The notes: generated from the letters alone by a model not told the origin. Shown: positions 34,027 to 44,266, counted from the first letter of the stretch. The stretch: DNA of 64,000 nt from Alkalihalophilus pseudofirmus OF4 (GCF_000005825.2 NC_013791.2:806001-870000), one strand, 5' to 3'. Program-made: numbers and translations.

Positions 34027-37000
34027 TTGACCACTGTACTTAGTGATTTTCTCATTCGACAATTAGCGTCGAGTCAGCCAGTTTATAAACGTGGATTAGA
34101 ATATTACCGAGCTGGGCTAGTAGAGTATATCTCTTATAGTGAACTATACAATTCCTATCAGGCGAAGGTTTCAGGCAGCTACATGTATGAGGTGGAAATT
34201 GACATAGAAGATGATGGCAGCCTTGATTTTGCTTGTGATTGTGAAGCGTCTTATACATATCCGGGCGCCTGTAAACATGTTGTGGCAACCTTGCTTGAAC
34301 TTCAGGAGAGAGGTACTGTTTTTGAGCGGAAGCGGCAAATCCTTTCAAAGAAGAGTTCGCTGTTAACAGAATTTAAGTCCGTTCAAAAGTGGAAACAGCC
34401 TTCTCTTAAGAAAAAACAAAAGCTTCAAGTCGAGTTTGAACTGAAAGTAATGGCTGCTGGTGGATACTTTAAACATATGGTTAACTACATTCAGCTAGGT
34501 ATGAAAGTAGGAGAAAACAGACTGTATGTTGTAAAAGACTTGTATGCTTTTTTAAAAGCGGTAAATGAAAAGCGACCGTACGCATTCACTAATAAATTTA
34601 ATTATGAACCTGATCAGTATGTTTTTGATGAGGAAGACGAAGCTGTATTTGAACTTCTGTTTAGGCTGCTTGCCGTTGAAGAGCATCACACAAGAAATAC
34701 ATACGGCCATAAGTCCACCAAACGTCATTTGTTAATGCCGGCTGTGTATATGCATTCCTTTTTGGATTTATTAGCCGGTCGCTATACTACTTTACATGTT
34801 GACAGTACAAAAGAATACAAGGAGAGTCTGCAGGTGAAGACGCTTGAAAAAGGGGATTCTTTTTTCACGTTTTTACTCGAGGAAACCGATGACATAGTGG
34901 AACTTCAGGCAAATCTCCACCCCGATGTTTTATTTGTCGATCAGCCATACCAAAGCATTCTGAAAAAAGACACGTTCTATAAGCTGACGGAGGAGCAGGC
35001 TAAGTCGCTCGAGATACTGGCTAATGAATATGAAGAGGATGAACCAATTGATGTTATTCCTAATGACCAGCTAGAGTCCTTCTGCTCAGAAGTACTACCG
35101 GTTATTTCTCAGTACGGTACGGTTCAAATGGAGGATACGCTAAAAGATAAAATTGATCAAAAACCACTTCAAGCCTCTATTAAAGTTGATTACGAAGATG
35201 ATGAATTAGTGCTTGAGGTCTCTTTTAGATATGGACAAGAAGTGCGAAATCCTTTTGCTAAAAAAGACGTTGCTGATTCAAATACAATTATGGTGCGGGA
35301 TGTGGAAAAGGAGCAAACGATCCTTCAGGTCCTCGAGCAATATCCATTTGAAGTAGAGGGAGAGAAACTTGTCCTACATCGAATTCAGACAATCATTGAG
35401 TTTTTATTTGAGTACTTGCCAAGTCTGAAATCGTATGCTGATATCTACTTAACGAGTGATGCAAAAAAGCTCTTATTTCAGCCGGCTTCTTCCCCGTCTG
35501 TTTCGATCGATGTTGAGGGGGAATCCAATTGGCTTGATGTAAGCTTCTCTATCGATGGAATTTCTGATGAAGAAATTGTCGATGTCCTTCGTGCCCTTTA
35601 CAACAAAAAGAAATATCATCGACTCTCAAACGGCTCATTCATTCATTTAGAAGAAGAGCAGTATGGTTCTCTTCAGAAGGCAGTGGATTCATTAGGCGCC
35701 TCTGCTAAAGAATTAAATAAAAGCATGAATGTGCCTCTGCATAAAGCTTTCTCATTAGATGAGAGTCAAGCAGGTTTGAAGTTATCAAAAAAGCTGCACC
35801 GGCTTATTCAAGATGTTCAGTCACCTGAGTTCAGTGAATGGATGACACCTGAGAGACTTGATGCCGATCTTAGAAGTTATCAGGAAACTGGTTACAGGTG
35901 GATCCGAACGCTTGCCAAATCTGGACTTGGCGGCATATTAGCTGATGACATGGGACTTGGTAAAACGCTCCAAACCATTACACATTTGCAAGCTGACAAA
36001 GAAGCTGCATCACAAGCAAAATCTCTGATTATTGCACCCGCTTCTGTCATTTATAATTGGGAAAAAGAGATTAAGCGATTTGCTCCAGAACTCCATGTTG
36101 TCGTTATAGCTGGTGCCAAAGCAGAAAGAGAACATGCCCGCACGATAAAAGAAGCTGATGTATGGATTACTTCATATCCGCTGATTCAACGAGATTATGA
36201 AAAGTATGAAGGGATCACTTTTGACACAATGGTGTTAGATGAAGCGCAGGCCATAAAAAATGAACAAGCGAAAACGACAAAAGCGGTAAGAGCCATAAAA
36301 GCCTCAAGTCGATTTGCTTTAAGCGGCACACCAATTGAGAACCGTATAGATGAATTGTATACGTTGATGCAGACAATCTTGCCAGGCTTGCTTGGTACAA
36401 AGAAACAGTTTCGGGAACGTTCTCATGAAGAGATCGCTAAACGAATACGTCCATTTATCTTAAGACGTCTCAAACGCGAGGTATTAAAAGAGCTTCCAGA
36501 GAAGATGGAGTCTGTTCAATACACTGATCTTTTGCCGGAACAAAAAAAGTATTATTTAGCCCAGGTCAAGCAGCTTAGATCTGATGTCGATGATGCAATC
36601 TCTAGTGATCAATTCCAGAAGAAACGGATAGAAATCTTAGCCGGCTTAACAAAGCTCAGACAAATTTGCTGTCACCCTAGACTCGTATCAGAAGAAGACG
36701 AGGTAGAGTCAGGCAAGTTATTGAGACTGATGGAGTATGTGGAAGAGGGAATGGAAGCGGGCCAGCGGATGGTTATTTTCTCTCAATTCACGTCCATGTT
36801 AGCCATAATAAGAGCTGAATTTGAAGAGCGAGGCTGGGAGTTCTTTTATTTAGACGGACAAACGCCAGCAGTGGAGCGTTTGAGGCTTGCTGATCAGTTT
36901 AACCAAGGAGAAAAAAGTCTGTTTCTCGTCTCATTAAAAGCAGGAGGAACGGGGCTTAATCTTACAGGAGGCGACACCGTGATCCTCTATGATACGTGGT

Positions 37001-37221
37001 GGAACCCGGCAATTGAAGAGCAGGCTGCTGATCGAGTGTACCGATTTGGACAGACCAAAAATGTTCAGGTAATCAAGCTGATTGCAAACGGAACGATTGA
37101 AGAAAAAATCCTTGCCCTGCATGAAAAGAAGAAAGCGTTGGTGGATGCAGTCATTCAACCAGGAGAAGCACAAATGTCCTCTTTATCTGCAGAAGAGATC
37201 AAAGAACTTCTTACCTTTTAA
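34027..37221 (+). CDS. SWIM zinc-finger SNF2 family helicase
   Basis: This 1,064-residue protein starts with a SWIM zinc finger: CDCEASYTYPGACKHVV near residues 73-90. A long middle region of SNF2-associated (DUF3670-like) type follows, then a SNF2 ATPase. The ATPase has GILADDMGLGKTLQTI near residue 638, the DEAQ box VLDEAQAIKN near 737, ALSGTPIENR, and a C-terminal helicase half with MVIFSQFTSM and AADRVYRFGQTKNVQV. Such proteins move along double-stranded DNA or displace bound proteins; the target is not known in bacteria. The start is TTG with AAAGGATGAT upstream. Genes on both sides are unrelated. Confidence 0.88.
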   Translation: MTTVLSDFLIRQLASSQPVYKRGLEYYRAGLVEYISYSELYNSYQAKVSGSYMYEVEIDIEDDGSLDFACDCEASYTYPGACKHVVATLLELQERGTVFERKRQILSKKSSLLTEFKSVQKWKQPSLKKKQKLQVEFELKVMAAGGYFKHMVNYIQLGMKVGENRLYVVKDLYAFLKAVNEKRPYAFTNKFNYEPDQYVFDEEDEAVFELLFRLLAVEEHHTRNTYGHKSTKRHLLMPAVYMHSFLDLLAGRYTTLHVDSTKEYKESLQVKTLEKGDSFFTFLLEETDDIVELQANLHPDVLFVDQPYQSILKKDTFYKLTEEQAKSLEILANEYEEDEPIDVIPNDQLESFCSEVLPVISQYGTVQMEDTLKDKIDQKPLQASIKVDYEDDELVLEVSFRYGQEVRNPFAKKDVADSNTIMVRDVEKEQTILQVLEQYPFEVEGEKLVLHRIQTIIEFLFEYLPSLKSYADIYLTSDAKKLLFQPASSPSVSIDVEGESNWLDVSFSIDGISDEEIVDVLRALYNKKKYHRLSNGSFIHLEEEQYGSLQKAVDSLGASAKELNKSMNVPLHKAFSLDESQAGLKLSKKLHRLIQDVQSPEFSEWMTPERLDADLRSYQETGYRWIRTLAKSGLGGILADDMGLGKTLQTITHLQADKEAASQAKSLIIAPASVIYNWEKEIKRFAPELHVVVIAGAKAEREHARTIKEADVWITSYPLIQRDYEKYEGITFDTMVLDEAQAIKNEQAKTTKAVRAIKASSRFALSGTPIENRIDELYTLMQTILPGLLGTKKQFRERSHEEIAKRIRPFILRRLKREVLKELPEKMESVQYTDLLPEQKKYYLAQVKQLRSDVDDAISSDQFQKKRIEILAGLTKLRQICCHPRLVSEEDEVESGKLLRLMEYVEEGMEAGQRMVIFSQFTSMLAIIRAEFEERGWEFFYLDGQTPAVERLRLADQFNQGEKSLFLVSLKAGGTGLNLTGGDTVILYDTWWNPAIEEQAADRVYRFGQTKNVQVIKLIANGTIEEKILALHEKKKALVDAVIQPGEAQMSSLSAEEIKELLTF

Positions 37222-37225
37222 AGAA

Positions 37226-37258
37226 AGCCTCCTTGCACTACTGGCAAGGGGGTTTTCA
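37226..37258 (+). terminator. Terminator of the SNF2 gene
   Basis: A stem AGCCTCCTTGC / GCAAGGGGGTT (one G-U) with a 7-nt loop and a short T run. Confidence 0.7.
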
Positions 37259-37363
37259 CGTTGGGTGAAATAGGAAAAGGATTGACCAGGTAAATAGATA
37301 GAGGAATTTCGGCATGATTTGTAGAATGTACCAAATACCATTACTGCACAGGGAGGGGATTAG

Positions 37364-37972
37364 GTGTCAAGAAAGTGGCTGGTTTTATCGATCATGACAG
37401 CTGTAATAGCAAGTTGCGGTGTCAGCTATTTTTATATGTTTCATCAACCAAACATCGAAACAACTGCACATGCAGAAGCACGAATGATACCATCGGATCA
37501 TCCGGACCCTGAGATGATGCAAGAAGAAGCTGATTTTCTAGTCACGTTACAATATGGTGAATATGAAGAAGAGATTGCCTATCAAGACGGTCAGGAAAAA
37601 AAGGTCAAAGCAATCATCTCCGCACAGCACAGCTATTTAAATACTCTAGCTGGATGGGGAAGAGCAGAAGACTTAAATGTAGCAGCGACAATGTATACAA
37701 AGGAATGGAAAAAATTACGAGCTGATATAAAATGGCTTCATGACGAAGGGCTTGCTGATTCGCGCATTAAAAATGATATGAAAAATGCTCGAGCCTTTAT
37801 GTATGTAGCCGAAACGGGTGACTCTATGTCGCTGCGTTATTTACATCGAATTTTTCACGATCTGGACGCCACGTTAAACGGCGCAGAGGTGGAGAAGGTC
37901 TGGGAAGTAACTCATGCTTTCGGCACATCCTCAAAACAACGAACCCTCCATAAGTACTTGCAAGGAAACTAA
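37364..37972 (+). CDS. Unknown secreted protein, possible lipoprotein
   Basis: The 202-residue product has an N-terminal hydrophobic segment with VIASCGVSYFY, where IASC could be a relaxed lipobox (Cys18). The remainder is hydrophilic, with Tyr/Glu-rich and helical segments (LNTLAGWGRAEDLNVAATMY). I do not recognise the domain. The start is GTG with GGGAGGGG before it. The gene stands alone between terminators. Confidence 0.65.
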   Translation: MSRKWLVLSIMTAVIASCGVSYFYMFHQPNIETTAHAEARMIPSDHPDPEMMQEEADFLVTLQYGEYEEEIAYQDGQEKKVKAIISAQHSYLNTLAGWGRAEDLNVAATMYTKEWKKLRADIKWLHDEGLADSRIKNDMKNARAFMYVAETGDSMSLRYLHRIFHDLDATLNGAEVEKVWEVTHAFGTSSKQRTLHKYLQGN

Positions 37973-38010
37973 GAAACCAGGATCAGATGAGGACTGATCC
38001 TGGTTTCTTA
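37971..38010 (+). terminator. Rho-independent terminator
   Basis: A perfect 16-bp stem AAGAAACCAGGATCAG / CTGATCCTGGTTTCTT with an 8-nt loop, beginning at the stop codon of the preceding gene. Confidence 0.8.
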
Positions 38011-38048
38011 GTTAAATGGGCAGAGCGTGTTGCTGCTTCGGACGAATG

Positions 38049-38222
38049 GACGCAATTGTGCGATGAACCGGCGCAATTGGTGGTCTGAGCGACGCAATTA
38101 GTCCCTGAAAAGACGCAATTCAGAGGAACTGACGCAATAGTCATCGGAACCGGCGCAATTGCCTCAAAAATAAGCGCAATTAGCAGAGAGAGCGACGCAA
38201 TAACATCTTGAACCGGCGCAAT
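38049..38222. repeat. 21-bp-periodic GRCGCAATT array (array 1, nine units)
   Basis: Nine copies of (G/A)(A/G)CGCAAT(T) start at 38049, 38070, 38091, 38112, 38131, 38152, 38173, 38194 and 38215. The intervals are 21 bp except one of 19. The 12-bp spacers vary, though TGAACC or GGAACC often ends a unit. The array fills the intergenic gap of about 304 bp between two converging transcription units. Confidence 0.85.
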
Positions 38223-38276
38223 CAGTAACCGCGCCCACCCCTCTCTGATGTGTTCTGCCTCTACGGTGCCAACATT

Positions 38277-39053
38277 TTACTTTCTATTCAATAACTCATC
38301 ATTCGTCCAGTCGGTGACAAACATATGGCCTGGCGCATGTGTAATCATAAGTGGAAGCTTAGCTTCAGTTGCAGCTGCTTGAGGTGTCACGCCACAAGCC
38401 CAAAAAACAGGAACTTCATCTTCTGCGATCTCAACAAATTCTCCGTAATCCGGCTTCTCGATTGCCGTAATGCCAATCTCAGCTGGATCGCCGATATGAA
38501 CAGGGCCGCCGTGCATTTGCGGGTATTTTTCAGTGATGGCTACAGCCTTGTCAACCAGAGCCTTCTTAATAGGGCGCATCGAAACAACGAGCGGGCCAGC
38601 GAACGGACCAGCCGCTTCTGTTTGAATGGATGTGCGGTACATCGCAACATTTTTATTTAAGTTAATATGTTTTAGAGGAATATCTGATTTCACCATTTCG
38701 CTTTCAAACGTAAAGCTGCATCCGATTAAAAAGGAAACAAAATCTTTTTGCCAGTAAGATTCAATTGACGTTACTTCTGTTTCGAAAACCCCATCTTTAA
38801 AGACATGGTATTTGGGGATATCTGTGCGGATATCAGAGCCTTCTGCAAGGGCAGACTTTACTTGGCCTGGTTCTAATACATCAATAACGGGACACGACTT
38901 TTGATTACGGTACGTATAGAGAAAGAAATCAAATGCATATTCTTTAGGTACGATGACTAAGTTGGCTTGTACATAATCTTGGCAGTAACCGGCAGTACTT
39001 GTATTAAACTTATTTGTTCTTATTTCTTCTCTAAAAGATACGGGACTGATCAT
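38277..39053 (-). CDS. YcsI family (DUF1445) putative hydro-lyase
   Basis: The 258-residue protein shows the DUF1445 pattern: RTNKFNTSTAGYCQDYVQAN at the start, FLIGCSFTFESEM in the middle, and RPIKKALVDKAVAITEKYP with VFWACGVTPQAAATEAKLPL near the end, followed by ITHAPGHMFVTD. The family includes YcsI and a mammalian D-glutamate cyclase domain, and bacterial members are annotated as putative hydro-lyases. AAGGAG precedes the ATG. It lies alone, with no ycsF-type (5-oxoprolinase) genes beside it, so the substrate is open. Confidence 0.85.
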   Translation of the reverse strand: MISPVSFREEIRTNKFNTSTAGYCQDYVQANLVIVPKEYAFDFFLYTYRNQKSCPVIDVLEPGQVKSALAEGSDIRTDIPKYHVFKDGVFETEVTSIESYWQKDFVSFLIGCSFTFESEMVKSDIPLKHINLNKNVAMYRTSIQTEAAGPFAGPLVVSMRPIKKALVDKAVAITEKYPQMHGGPVHIGDPAEIGITAIEKPDYGEFVEIAEDEVPVFWACGVTPQAAATEAKLPLMITHAPGHMFVTDWTNDELLNRK

Positions 39054-39334
39054 GTTGAAAAACTCCTTGTCTGCATATATTTATATCAGTATTACATAAA
39101 AGCTTTCTTTATCAAAATAAAGCAATATTCTCTATGAGTCAAATAATTCTGTCATTTTGGTTTGGTAAGATTAAAACTGGATAAATAGGTATTTATCCTT
39201 TCTTAATTTTAGCGCTTATCTCAAGACTTATAGCCTATTATTCTCACATTTGCTTTACACACACATAAATCAACTATATATTGTAATATGTTGTAAATGA
39301 AAATATTGGATAGAGAAGTAAGAGGGGAGAGAAA

Positions 39335-39850
39335 ATGATGAGTGAAAATAGTGTCCGGCTAGAAGTAGAGAACCATAATGCAAGCATTGAAGAGGCTTTT
39401 GTTGGAAAAAACTACACTACATATTACAAGAAAAAATGGAATGAAATGGACGAGAAGAAAAGACAGACATCGTGGAATTTTGCTGCTTTTTTCTTAAGTT
39501 TATTTTGGTTAGGCTATCGTAAAATGTATCGTTACATTTTTATTATCATGGGACTATTTCTTGCAGTCGATCTGCTGATTTTCTTAGCAGCTTCAGGAGA
39601 TGAGGCTATGGTGATGCGATTAAATAACTCAGTCGGAATGGGGTTAGCGGTTGCTACAGGATTATTTGGAAATTATATGTATCGCCTCCATATGAATAAG
39701 CAGATTGAGTTAACCGCAGCGAGTACCACAGAACTAGAAAAGCAAGAAGCAATGCTCAGAAAAAAAGGCGGAAGAAGCTGGCTTGGAGTATTAAACACGG
39801 TTCTAATTTTTATAGGCTACCTGATTATTACGACTGTTTTATTCGGTTAA
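39335..39850 (+). CDS. DUF2628 membrane protein
   Basis: The 171-residue protein has a hydrophilic start with YYKKKWNEMDEKKRQTSWNF, then AAFFLSLFWLGYRKMYRY, the DUF2628 hallmark, and three or four hydrophobic helices. Function of the family is unknown. It stands alone with a GAGGGGAGAG-like ribosome site and its own terminator. Confidence 0.8.
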   Translation: MMSENSVRLEVENHNASIEEAFVGKNYTTYYKKKWNEMDEKKRQTSWNFAAFFLSLFWLGYRKMYRYIFIIMGLFLAVDLLIFLAASGDEAMVMRLNNSVGMGLAVATGLFGNYMYRLHMNKQIELTAASTTELEKQEAMLRKKGGRSWLGVLNTVLIFIGYLIITTVLFG

Positions 39851-39876
39851 GCATCGTTAGCTAATGATTTTTTTAG

Positions 39877-39908
39877 AGTGCTCTCTTTATAAAGGGAGCA
39901 CTTTTTAC
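39877..39908 (+). terminator. Rho-independent terminator
   Basis: A stem AGTGCTCTCTTT / AAAGGGAGCACT with one G-U pair and a 2-nt TA at the centre is followed by five T. Confidence 0.8.
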
Positions 39909-39960
39909 TTTATATAAGGTACACTTATAAGTACAAGATTGGATGGAAGGGAGTGGTGGA

Positions 39961-41145
39961 ATGACAAGTAAATGGAAGGCGTTAGGATGGATTGCAGCAG
40001 CTGAGCTGTTTGCACTTAGCCTTTGGTTTAGCGGATCTGTGGTTGCTTTTGATTTAATCGAGGTGTGGGGAGTGAACGAGGGCTTATCACCTTGGTTATC
40101 TGCTGCTGTACCTGCAGGTTTTGTGATTGGAGCGCTGATCAGTTCGTCTATAGGGTTGGCTGATCGCTTTAATACGAGGTATGTGTTTGCCCTTGCTGCG
40201 TTATTCGGTGCTCTTTTTAATGGGTTAATTCTATTTACAGACCAAGCAATCATTGGAATCTTATTAAGGGTGTTAACCGGCGTCATGCTTGCTGGAGTTT
40301 ATCCTACGGCGGTTAAGCTGTTATCGCAGTGGTTTCCTGCAAAAAGAGGCTTGGCTATAGGAGTACTTATTGCTGGCTTAACAATGGGATCTGCCATGCC
40401 GCAATTTTTCATTACGTTCATTGGAGGCCTCCATTGGCAGTATGTGATCATAGCCAGTTCAACTCTGGCAGTCATTGCAGCAGCAATCATCTATTTCATA
40501 CTTGATGATGCTCCAGTTACTCAAAAGAAAACCTATTTCTCATTTAACCTCTTAAAAAGGGTTATCAGAAACAAGCCTGTGATGTTAGCGAATTACGGCT
40601 ACTTCGGCCATATGTGGGAGCTGTATGCGATGTGGACTTGGCTGCCGTTATTTTTCTCAGCAAGCTTTTTAACGTATGATGCTTCTACATCATTAGCTTT
40701 TATTGCCTTTGCTTCGTTTCTATGTATTGGAGTTGCGGGAGGTGCAGGGAGTATAATAGGCGGTCTTGTAGCTGACAAAGTAGGCAGGGCACGCTTAACG
40801 GTTTACTCAATGGTCATTAGTTCCCTTTGCTGTTTGACAGTAGGGTTTACATTCGGGCAGTCTATTTGGCTGACTCTTACATTAGCGATGATATGGGGGG
40901 CGTCAGTGATTTCAGATTCTGCTCAATTTTCTGCAGCTGTCTCAGAATTTGCAGAGGTGGAATACATTGGAACTGCACTAACCTTTCAAATGTGTGTCGG
41001 CTTTCTCATTACCATCTTTTCTATCAATCTAATTCCGTACGCTGAGGCTTTAATGGGCTGGGAATGGGTGTTTTCGATACTTGCAGTTGGGCCGGTTCTT
41101 GGAATTATTTCAATGGCGCGCTTCAAACGTTATGAAGTTACTTAA
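39961..41145 (+). CDS. MFS transporter
   Basis: About 394 residues with twelve hydrophobic helices. It has a MFS loop-2-like GLADRFNTRYVF between helices 2 and 3 and GGLVADKVGRARLTVYSM between helices 8 and 9. The WFSGSVVAFDL and PTAVKLLSQWFPAKRGLAIG motifs point to the nitrate/cyanate-like (NNP, CynX-like) branch, but the substrate is not determinable. The frame opens at 39943; GGGAGTGG fits the ATG at 39961. Confidence 0.85.
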   Translation: MTSKWKALGWIAAAELFALSLWFSGSVVAFDLIEVWGVNEGLSPWLSAAVPAGFVIGALISSSIGLADRFNTRYVFALAALFGALFNGLILFTDQAIIGILLRVLTGVMLAGVYPTAVKLLSQWFPAKRGLAIGVLIAGLTMGSAMPQFFITFIGGLHWQYVIIASSTLAVIAAAIIYFILDDAPVTQKKTYFSFNLLKRVIRNKPVMLANYGYFGHMWELYAMWTWLPLFFSASFLTYDASTSLAFIAFASFLCIGVAGGAGSIIGGLVADKVGRARLTVYSMVISSLCCLTVGFTFGQSIWLTLTLAMIWGASVISDSAQFSAAVSEFAEVEYIGTALTFQMCVGFLITIFSINLIPYAEALMGWEWVFSILAVGPVLGIISMARFKRYEVT

Positions 41146-41209
41146 GGTTTACTATCGCCTTAGTGTGCCTATACTATGAAAAATGGATTGCTCTAGAGTA
41201 GGTGAATTG

Positions 41210-41521
41210 ATGAAGGTTTTAATAGCAGCAGGCATCGTTGTTGTTCCTTTTTTCATGATAATCATTGAGCGCTTTTGGTATAAAGGAAGATTTCTTTTTA
41301 ATGCTCTCGCATATGCGGCGTTCGTTATTTTTGGATTTATTGCTTCGAGTGCCATTCATACGATCTTAAGAGACCAAGAAGTATTTATGACTAGTATTCA
41401 CGGTATTTTCCTAAATAAGTGGTTTTTAATTAGCGGAGCCTATATCGGCTGGTATACGCTGTACAGAGTTTTACTCGTTACATTAGCTGAATACCCTGAA
41501 AATAAAGAGGTTAGGACATAA
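41210..41521 (+). CDS. Small unknown membrane protein
   Basis: About 103 residues with three hydrophobic helices (IAAGIVVVPFFMIIIERFW, LAYAAFVIFGFIASSAIHTI and WFLISGAYIGWYTLYRVLLV). I do not recognise the family. The start at ATG 41210 is preceded by TAGGTG; the frame is open from 41183. It follows the MFS gene by 64 bp in the same direction and may be co-transcribed. Confidence 0.6.
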   Translation: MKVLIAAGIVVVPFFMIIIERFWYKGRFLFNALAYAAFVIFGFIASSAIHTILRDQEVFMTSIHGIFLNKWFLISGAYIGWYTLYRVLLVTLAEYPENKEVRT

Positions 41522-41661
41522 AGAGTGGTTAAACAGTGAAACTTATAAATGTGTACTAACTTTGAAGATGAGTTTTGAACTTCACTAGTGAAATTCCTCT
41601 CTTTATATAGTTAATGATTTCTGCTGCAGGCACACGCTTTCTTTCTTACGTGCCTCTACAC

Positions 41662-41714
41662 TAAAAAGGTCCTTATCAGGTACTCTTCTAATTGAAGTGT
41701 ACGCGATAAGGACC
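41662..41714 (-). terminator. Terminator of clpE
   Basis: GGTCCTTATC (41668-41677) pairs with GATAAGGACC (41705-41714), and an inner GGTAC / GTAC part adds to the stem. In the minus direction a T run follows (41667-41663). Confidence 0.8.
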
Positions 41715-41799
41715 ATACTTATTTGAATGTAGAGAAGAATACACTAATTTAACATCAAAATCTCGTCAACTCTATCTTTTTATCCTAATCTTTCGCAAC

Positions 41800-43956
41800 T
41801 TAAGCCTTTGCTATGACAATCTTATCTTCCTTTACATCTACAGCTATTGCTTTAACTTCCTCTTCATCTAATAATAGATCCGTTATTTGATCTTCTAATT
41901 GCTCTTGAATCACACGGCGAAGCGGACGCGCACCAAATGCTGGATGATAGCCAAGTTCTGCTATTTTTTCTTTAGCAGGTGCAGTCACTGACATTGTAAT
42001 GTTTTGCTCAGATAATGTGTGTTCAAGGTCAAGGAGCAATAGGTCAACAATTTGTACAAGATTTGCTTTGCTTAGCTGGTTAAATTCGATGATCGCATCA
42101 AAGCGGTTCAAGAATTCTGGCTTGAAGTAAGCTGATAAAGCATCAAGCACGGAAGTTTCGGCAACAGCCTCGCTTGCGCCAAATCCAACTGTCTTCTTTT
42201 TCACTCCGACACCAGCGTTGCTTGTCATAATGATGACTGTATCTTTAAAGCTCACTGTTCTTCCTTGGCTGTCAGTTAAGCGCCCGTCCTCTAAAATTTG
42301 CAGGAACATATGCTGAACATCAGGGTGAGCTTTCTCAATTTCATCAAGCAGAATAATAGAGTACGGGTTGCGGCGCACTTTCTCTGTTAACTGACCCGCC
42401 TCATCATGACCTACATATCCAGGCGGCGATCCAATTAATTTAGAGACAGAGTGTTTTTCCATGTACTCACTCATATCAAGCCGAACCATTGCCTCTTTTG
42501 TACCAAATAATTGTTCTGCTAATGACTTAGTTAATTCTGTTTTACCCACACCAGTTGGACCTACAAATAAGAAGGATCCGATCGGTCGGTGTTTTGCTTT
42601 TAGGCCGGCACGTGAACGGCGAACGGCTTTGGCTACTTTTTCAACCGCTTTTTCTTGTCCAATGACCTTGCCGCGAAGCTGATCCGCTAGGTTTTTCATT
42701 TTTTCTTGATCGTTTGCTTGCAGTTTACCGACTGGAATCCCTGTTTTCTTCTCAATAATGGCTTCAATTTGAGCTGTGTCTACATTCGCTTTTTTATCTT
42801 CTGATTTATTTAGTTTAGCTTCTAGCTTTACTTCTTCATCCCGTAATTTTGCAGCTGCTTCATAGTTCTCTTCTTTTAGTGCCTTGTCTTTTTCTTTATG
42901 AATTTCTGCAAGGCGTGATTCAATATCGTCGTGGCTTGCTGCACCTGCTTGCAAGTTTAACTTCGAACCAGCTTCATCTAGTAAATCAATCGCTTTGTCA
43001 GGTAAAAAGCGGTCTTGAATATAGCGGTGTGATAAGTTCACACAAGCTTTGATCGCATCTTCAGTGTAGCTTACTTGATGATAATCTTCATATTTACTTT
43101 GAATACCCTTTAAAATGTTGATGGCATCTTCTATAGACGGCTCATTGACCATCACAGGCTGGAATCGACGTTCAAGGGCCGCATCTTTTTCGATTTCACG
43201 GTATTCTTTTAGCGTTGTTGCACCAACAACTTGGAGCTCGCCACGCGCTAGAGCTGGCTTTAAAATATTGCCTGCATCCATAGAACCCTCTGCAGAACCA
43301 GCACCTACTAATAAATGAATTTCATCGATAAACAGCATCACATTTTTACGTTCTTTAAGCTCAGCGATAAGCTGATTCATCCGCTCTTCAAATTGGCCGC
43401 GGATTCCTGTATTGGCAACAAGTGATGCTACATCTAATAGGATGACTTCCTTATTTAAAAGTTTTGAAGGAACATGACCTTCAACAATTTTTAATGCTAA
43501 ACCTTCTACAATAGCTGTTTTACCAACGCCAGGCTCCCCTATAAGCACTGGGTTGTTTTTATTGCGTCGGTTTAATATCTCAATCACGCGTTCAATCTCT
43601 GTATCACGTCCAATGACAGGATCAATTAATCCAGCCTTGGCAGCCTGCGTCACGTTTTTCCCATATTGATCGAGGAAACCGCCTCCTCCTTTATGCCCTC
43701 CATTCATAGATTCAGCATGGGGTGGATATGGTTTCGGATCATGAGCTGCTGCATTCATATGGTTGTTTGTTAGTTGCTTAAATAGGTCATCGAACGGCAT
43801 ATGAGAAAATCCATGCCCAAAACCTGATGGAATTCCATTTGCAGCACGCATTTCTTGATAGCATGTCTGGCATAACTTAAATTGCCTTTTCTCAGAATTG
43901 AATTGCATATTAACATTCACTGTTGCTTGTCGTTGTTCGCAGTTTTGACATTTCAT
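41800..43956 (-). CDS. clpE: ATP-dependent Clp protease ATPase ClpE
   Basis: The 718-residue Hsp100 protein has an N-terminal four-cysteine zinc finger (CQNC at residues 3-6 and CQTC about 26 residues later), which distinguishes ClpE. It has two AAA+ modules with GEPGVGKT and GPTGVGKT Walker A motifs, and a UVR/M domain between them. With ClpP it unfolds and degrades damaged proteins and helps disaggregation under heat stress. GAGGAGG on the minus strand fits the ATG at 43956 (MKCQNC) rather than those 2 or 8 codons earlier. CtsR boxes cover its promoter. Confidence 0.96.
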   Translation of the reverse strand: MKCQNCEQRQATVNVNMQFNSEKRQFKLCQTCYQEMRAANGIPSGFGHGFSHMPFDDLFKQLTNNHMNAAAHDPKPYPPHAESMNGGHKGGGGFLDQYGKNVTQAAKAGLIDPVIGRDTEIERVIEILNRRNKNNPVLIGEPGVGKTAIVEGLALKIVEGHVPSKLLNKEVILLDVASLVANTGIRGQFEERMNQLIAELKERKNVMLFIDEIHLLVGAGSAEGSMDAGNILKPALARGELQVVGATTLKEYREIEKDAALERRFQPVMVNEPSIEDAINILKGIQSKYEDYHQVSYTEDAIKACVNLSHRYIQDRFLPDKAIDLLDEAGSKLNLQAGAASHDDIESRLAEIHKEKDKALKEENYEAAAKLRDEEVKLEAKLNKSEDKKANVDTAQIEAIIEKKTGIPVGKLQANDQEKMKNLADQLRGKVIGQEKAVEKVAKAVRRSRAGLKAKHRPIGSFLFVGPTGVGKTELTKSLAEQLFGTKEAMVRLDMSEYMEKHSVSKLIGSPPGYVGHDEAGQLTEKVRRNPYSIILLDEIEKAHPDVQHMFLQILEDGRLTDSQGRTVSFKDTVIIMTSNAGVGVKKKTVGFGASEAVAETSVLDALSAYFKPEFLNRFDAIIEFNQLSKANLVQIVDLLLLDLEHTLSEQNITMSVTAPAKEKIAELGYHPAFGARPLRRVIQEQLEDQITDLLLDEEEVKAIAVDVKEDKIVIAKA

Positions 43957-44046
43957 TAACATAACCTCCTCGATTATCATTCATTTTTTCTATTTCATCG
44001 GCTGTTTATCTTGTTGAAAGGTTCATCTTGATTTTAAAGATCAAAG

Positions 44047-44110
44047 TTTGACTTTGACTTTCTTTGACCTTATTTGACTTTATTATACTTTGACCTTTTT
44101 TGACTTTCAA
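44047..44110 (-). promoter_or_regulatory. clpE promoter with tandem CtsR boxes
   Basis: On the plus strand TTTGACY heptads start at 44053, 44063, 44073, 44089 and 44099, with 3-nt gaps between partners, plus an overlapping TTTGACT at 44047. On the minus strand this reads RGTCAAA-N3-RGTCAAA, the CtsR operator. A minus-strand promoter TTGAAA (44105-44110), 17 bp, TATAAT (44082-44087) lies within the cluster. CtsR should repress clpE until heat or thiol stress. Confidence 0.88.
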
Positions 44111-44266
44111 GTGTTTTGCCTAATTTTTTTAAATTATTACCTTGCCTATATAAGTAAGCTTCACTTCGCTTTCCTTTATTAGTAGATTAATGTTTGAAAT
44201 GAATCAGAAAGGACTAAAGACAATAAGAAAAACCATTTAGTAGACTTAGTAAAAGGAGGGATTCTT

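Noticed and set aside
38049-38222. CRISPR array
   Set aside because: The repeat core is only 8-9 bp and spacers about 12 bp, with no Cas genes; true arrays have 24-40 bp repeats.
38068-38222. Reading frame on the minus strand through array 1
   Set aside because: Open by chance because the repeat lacks stops in that frame; there is no start codon with a ribosome site.
41581-41592. TTCACTAGTGAA palindrome as an operator
   Set aside because: A perfect 12-bp palindrome, but it lies in the gap between convergent genes, far from any promoter.
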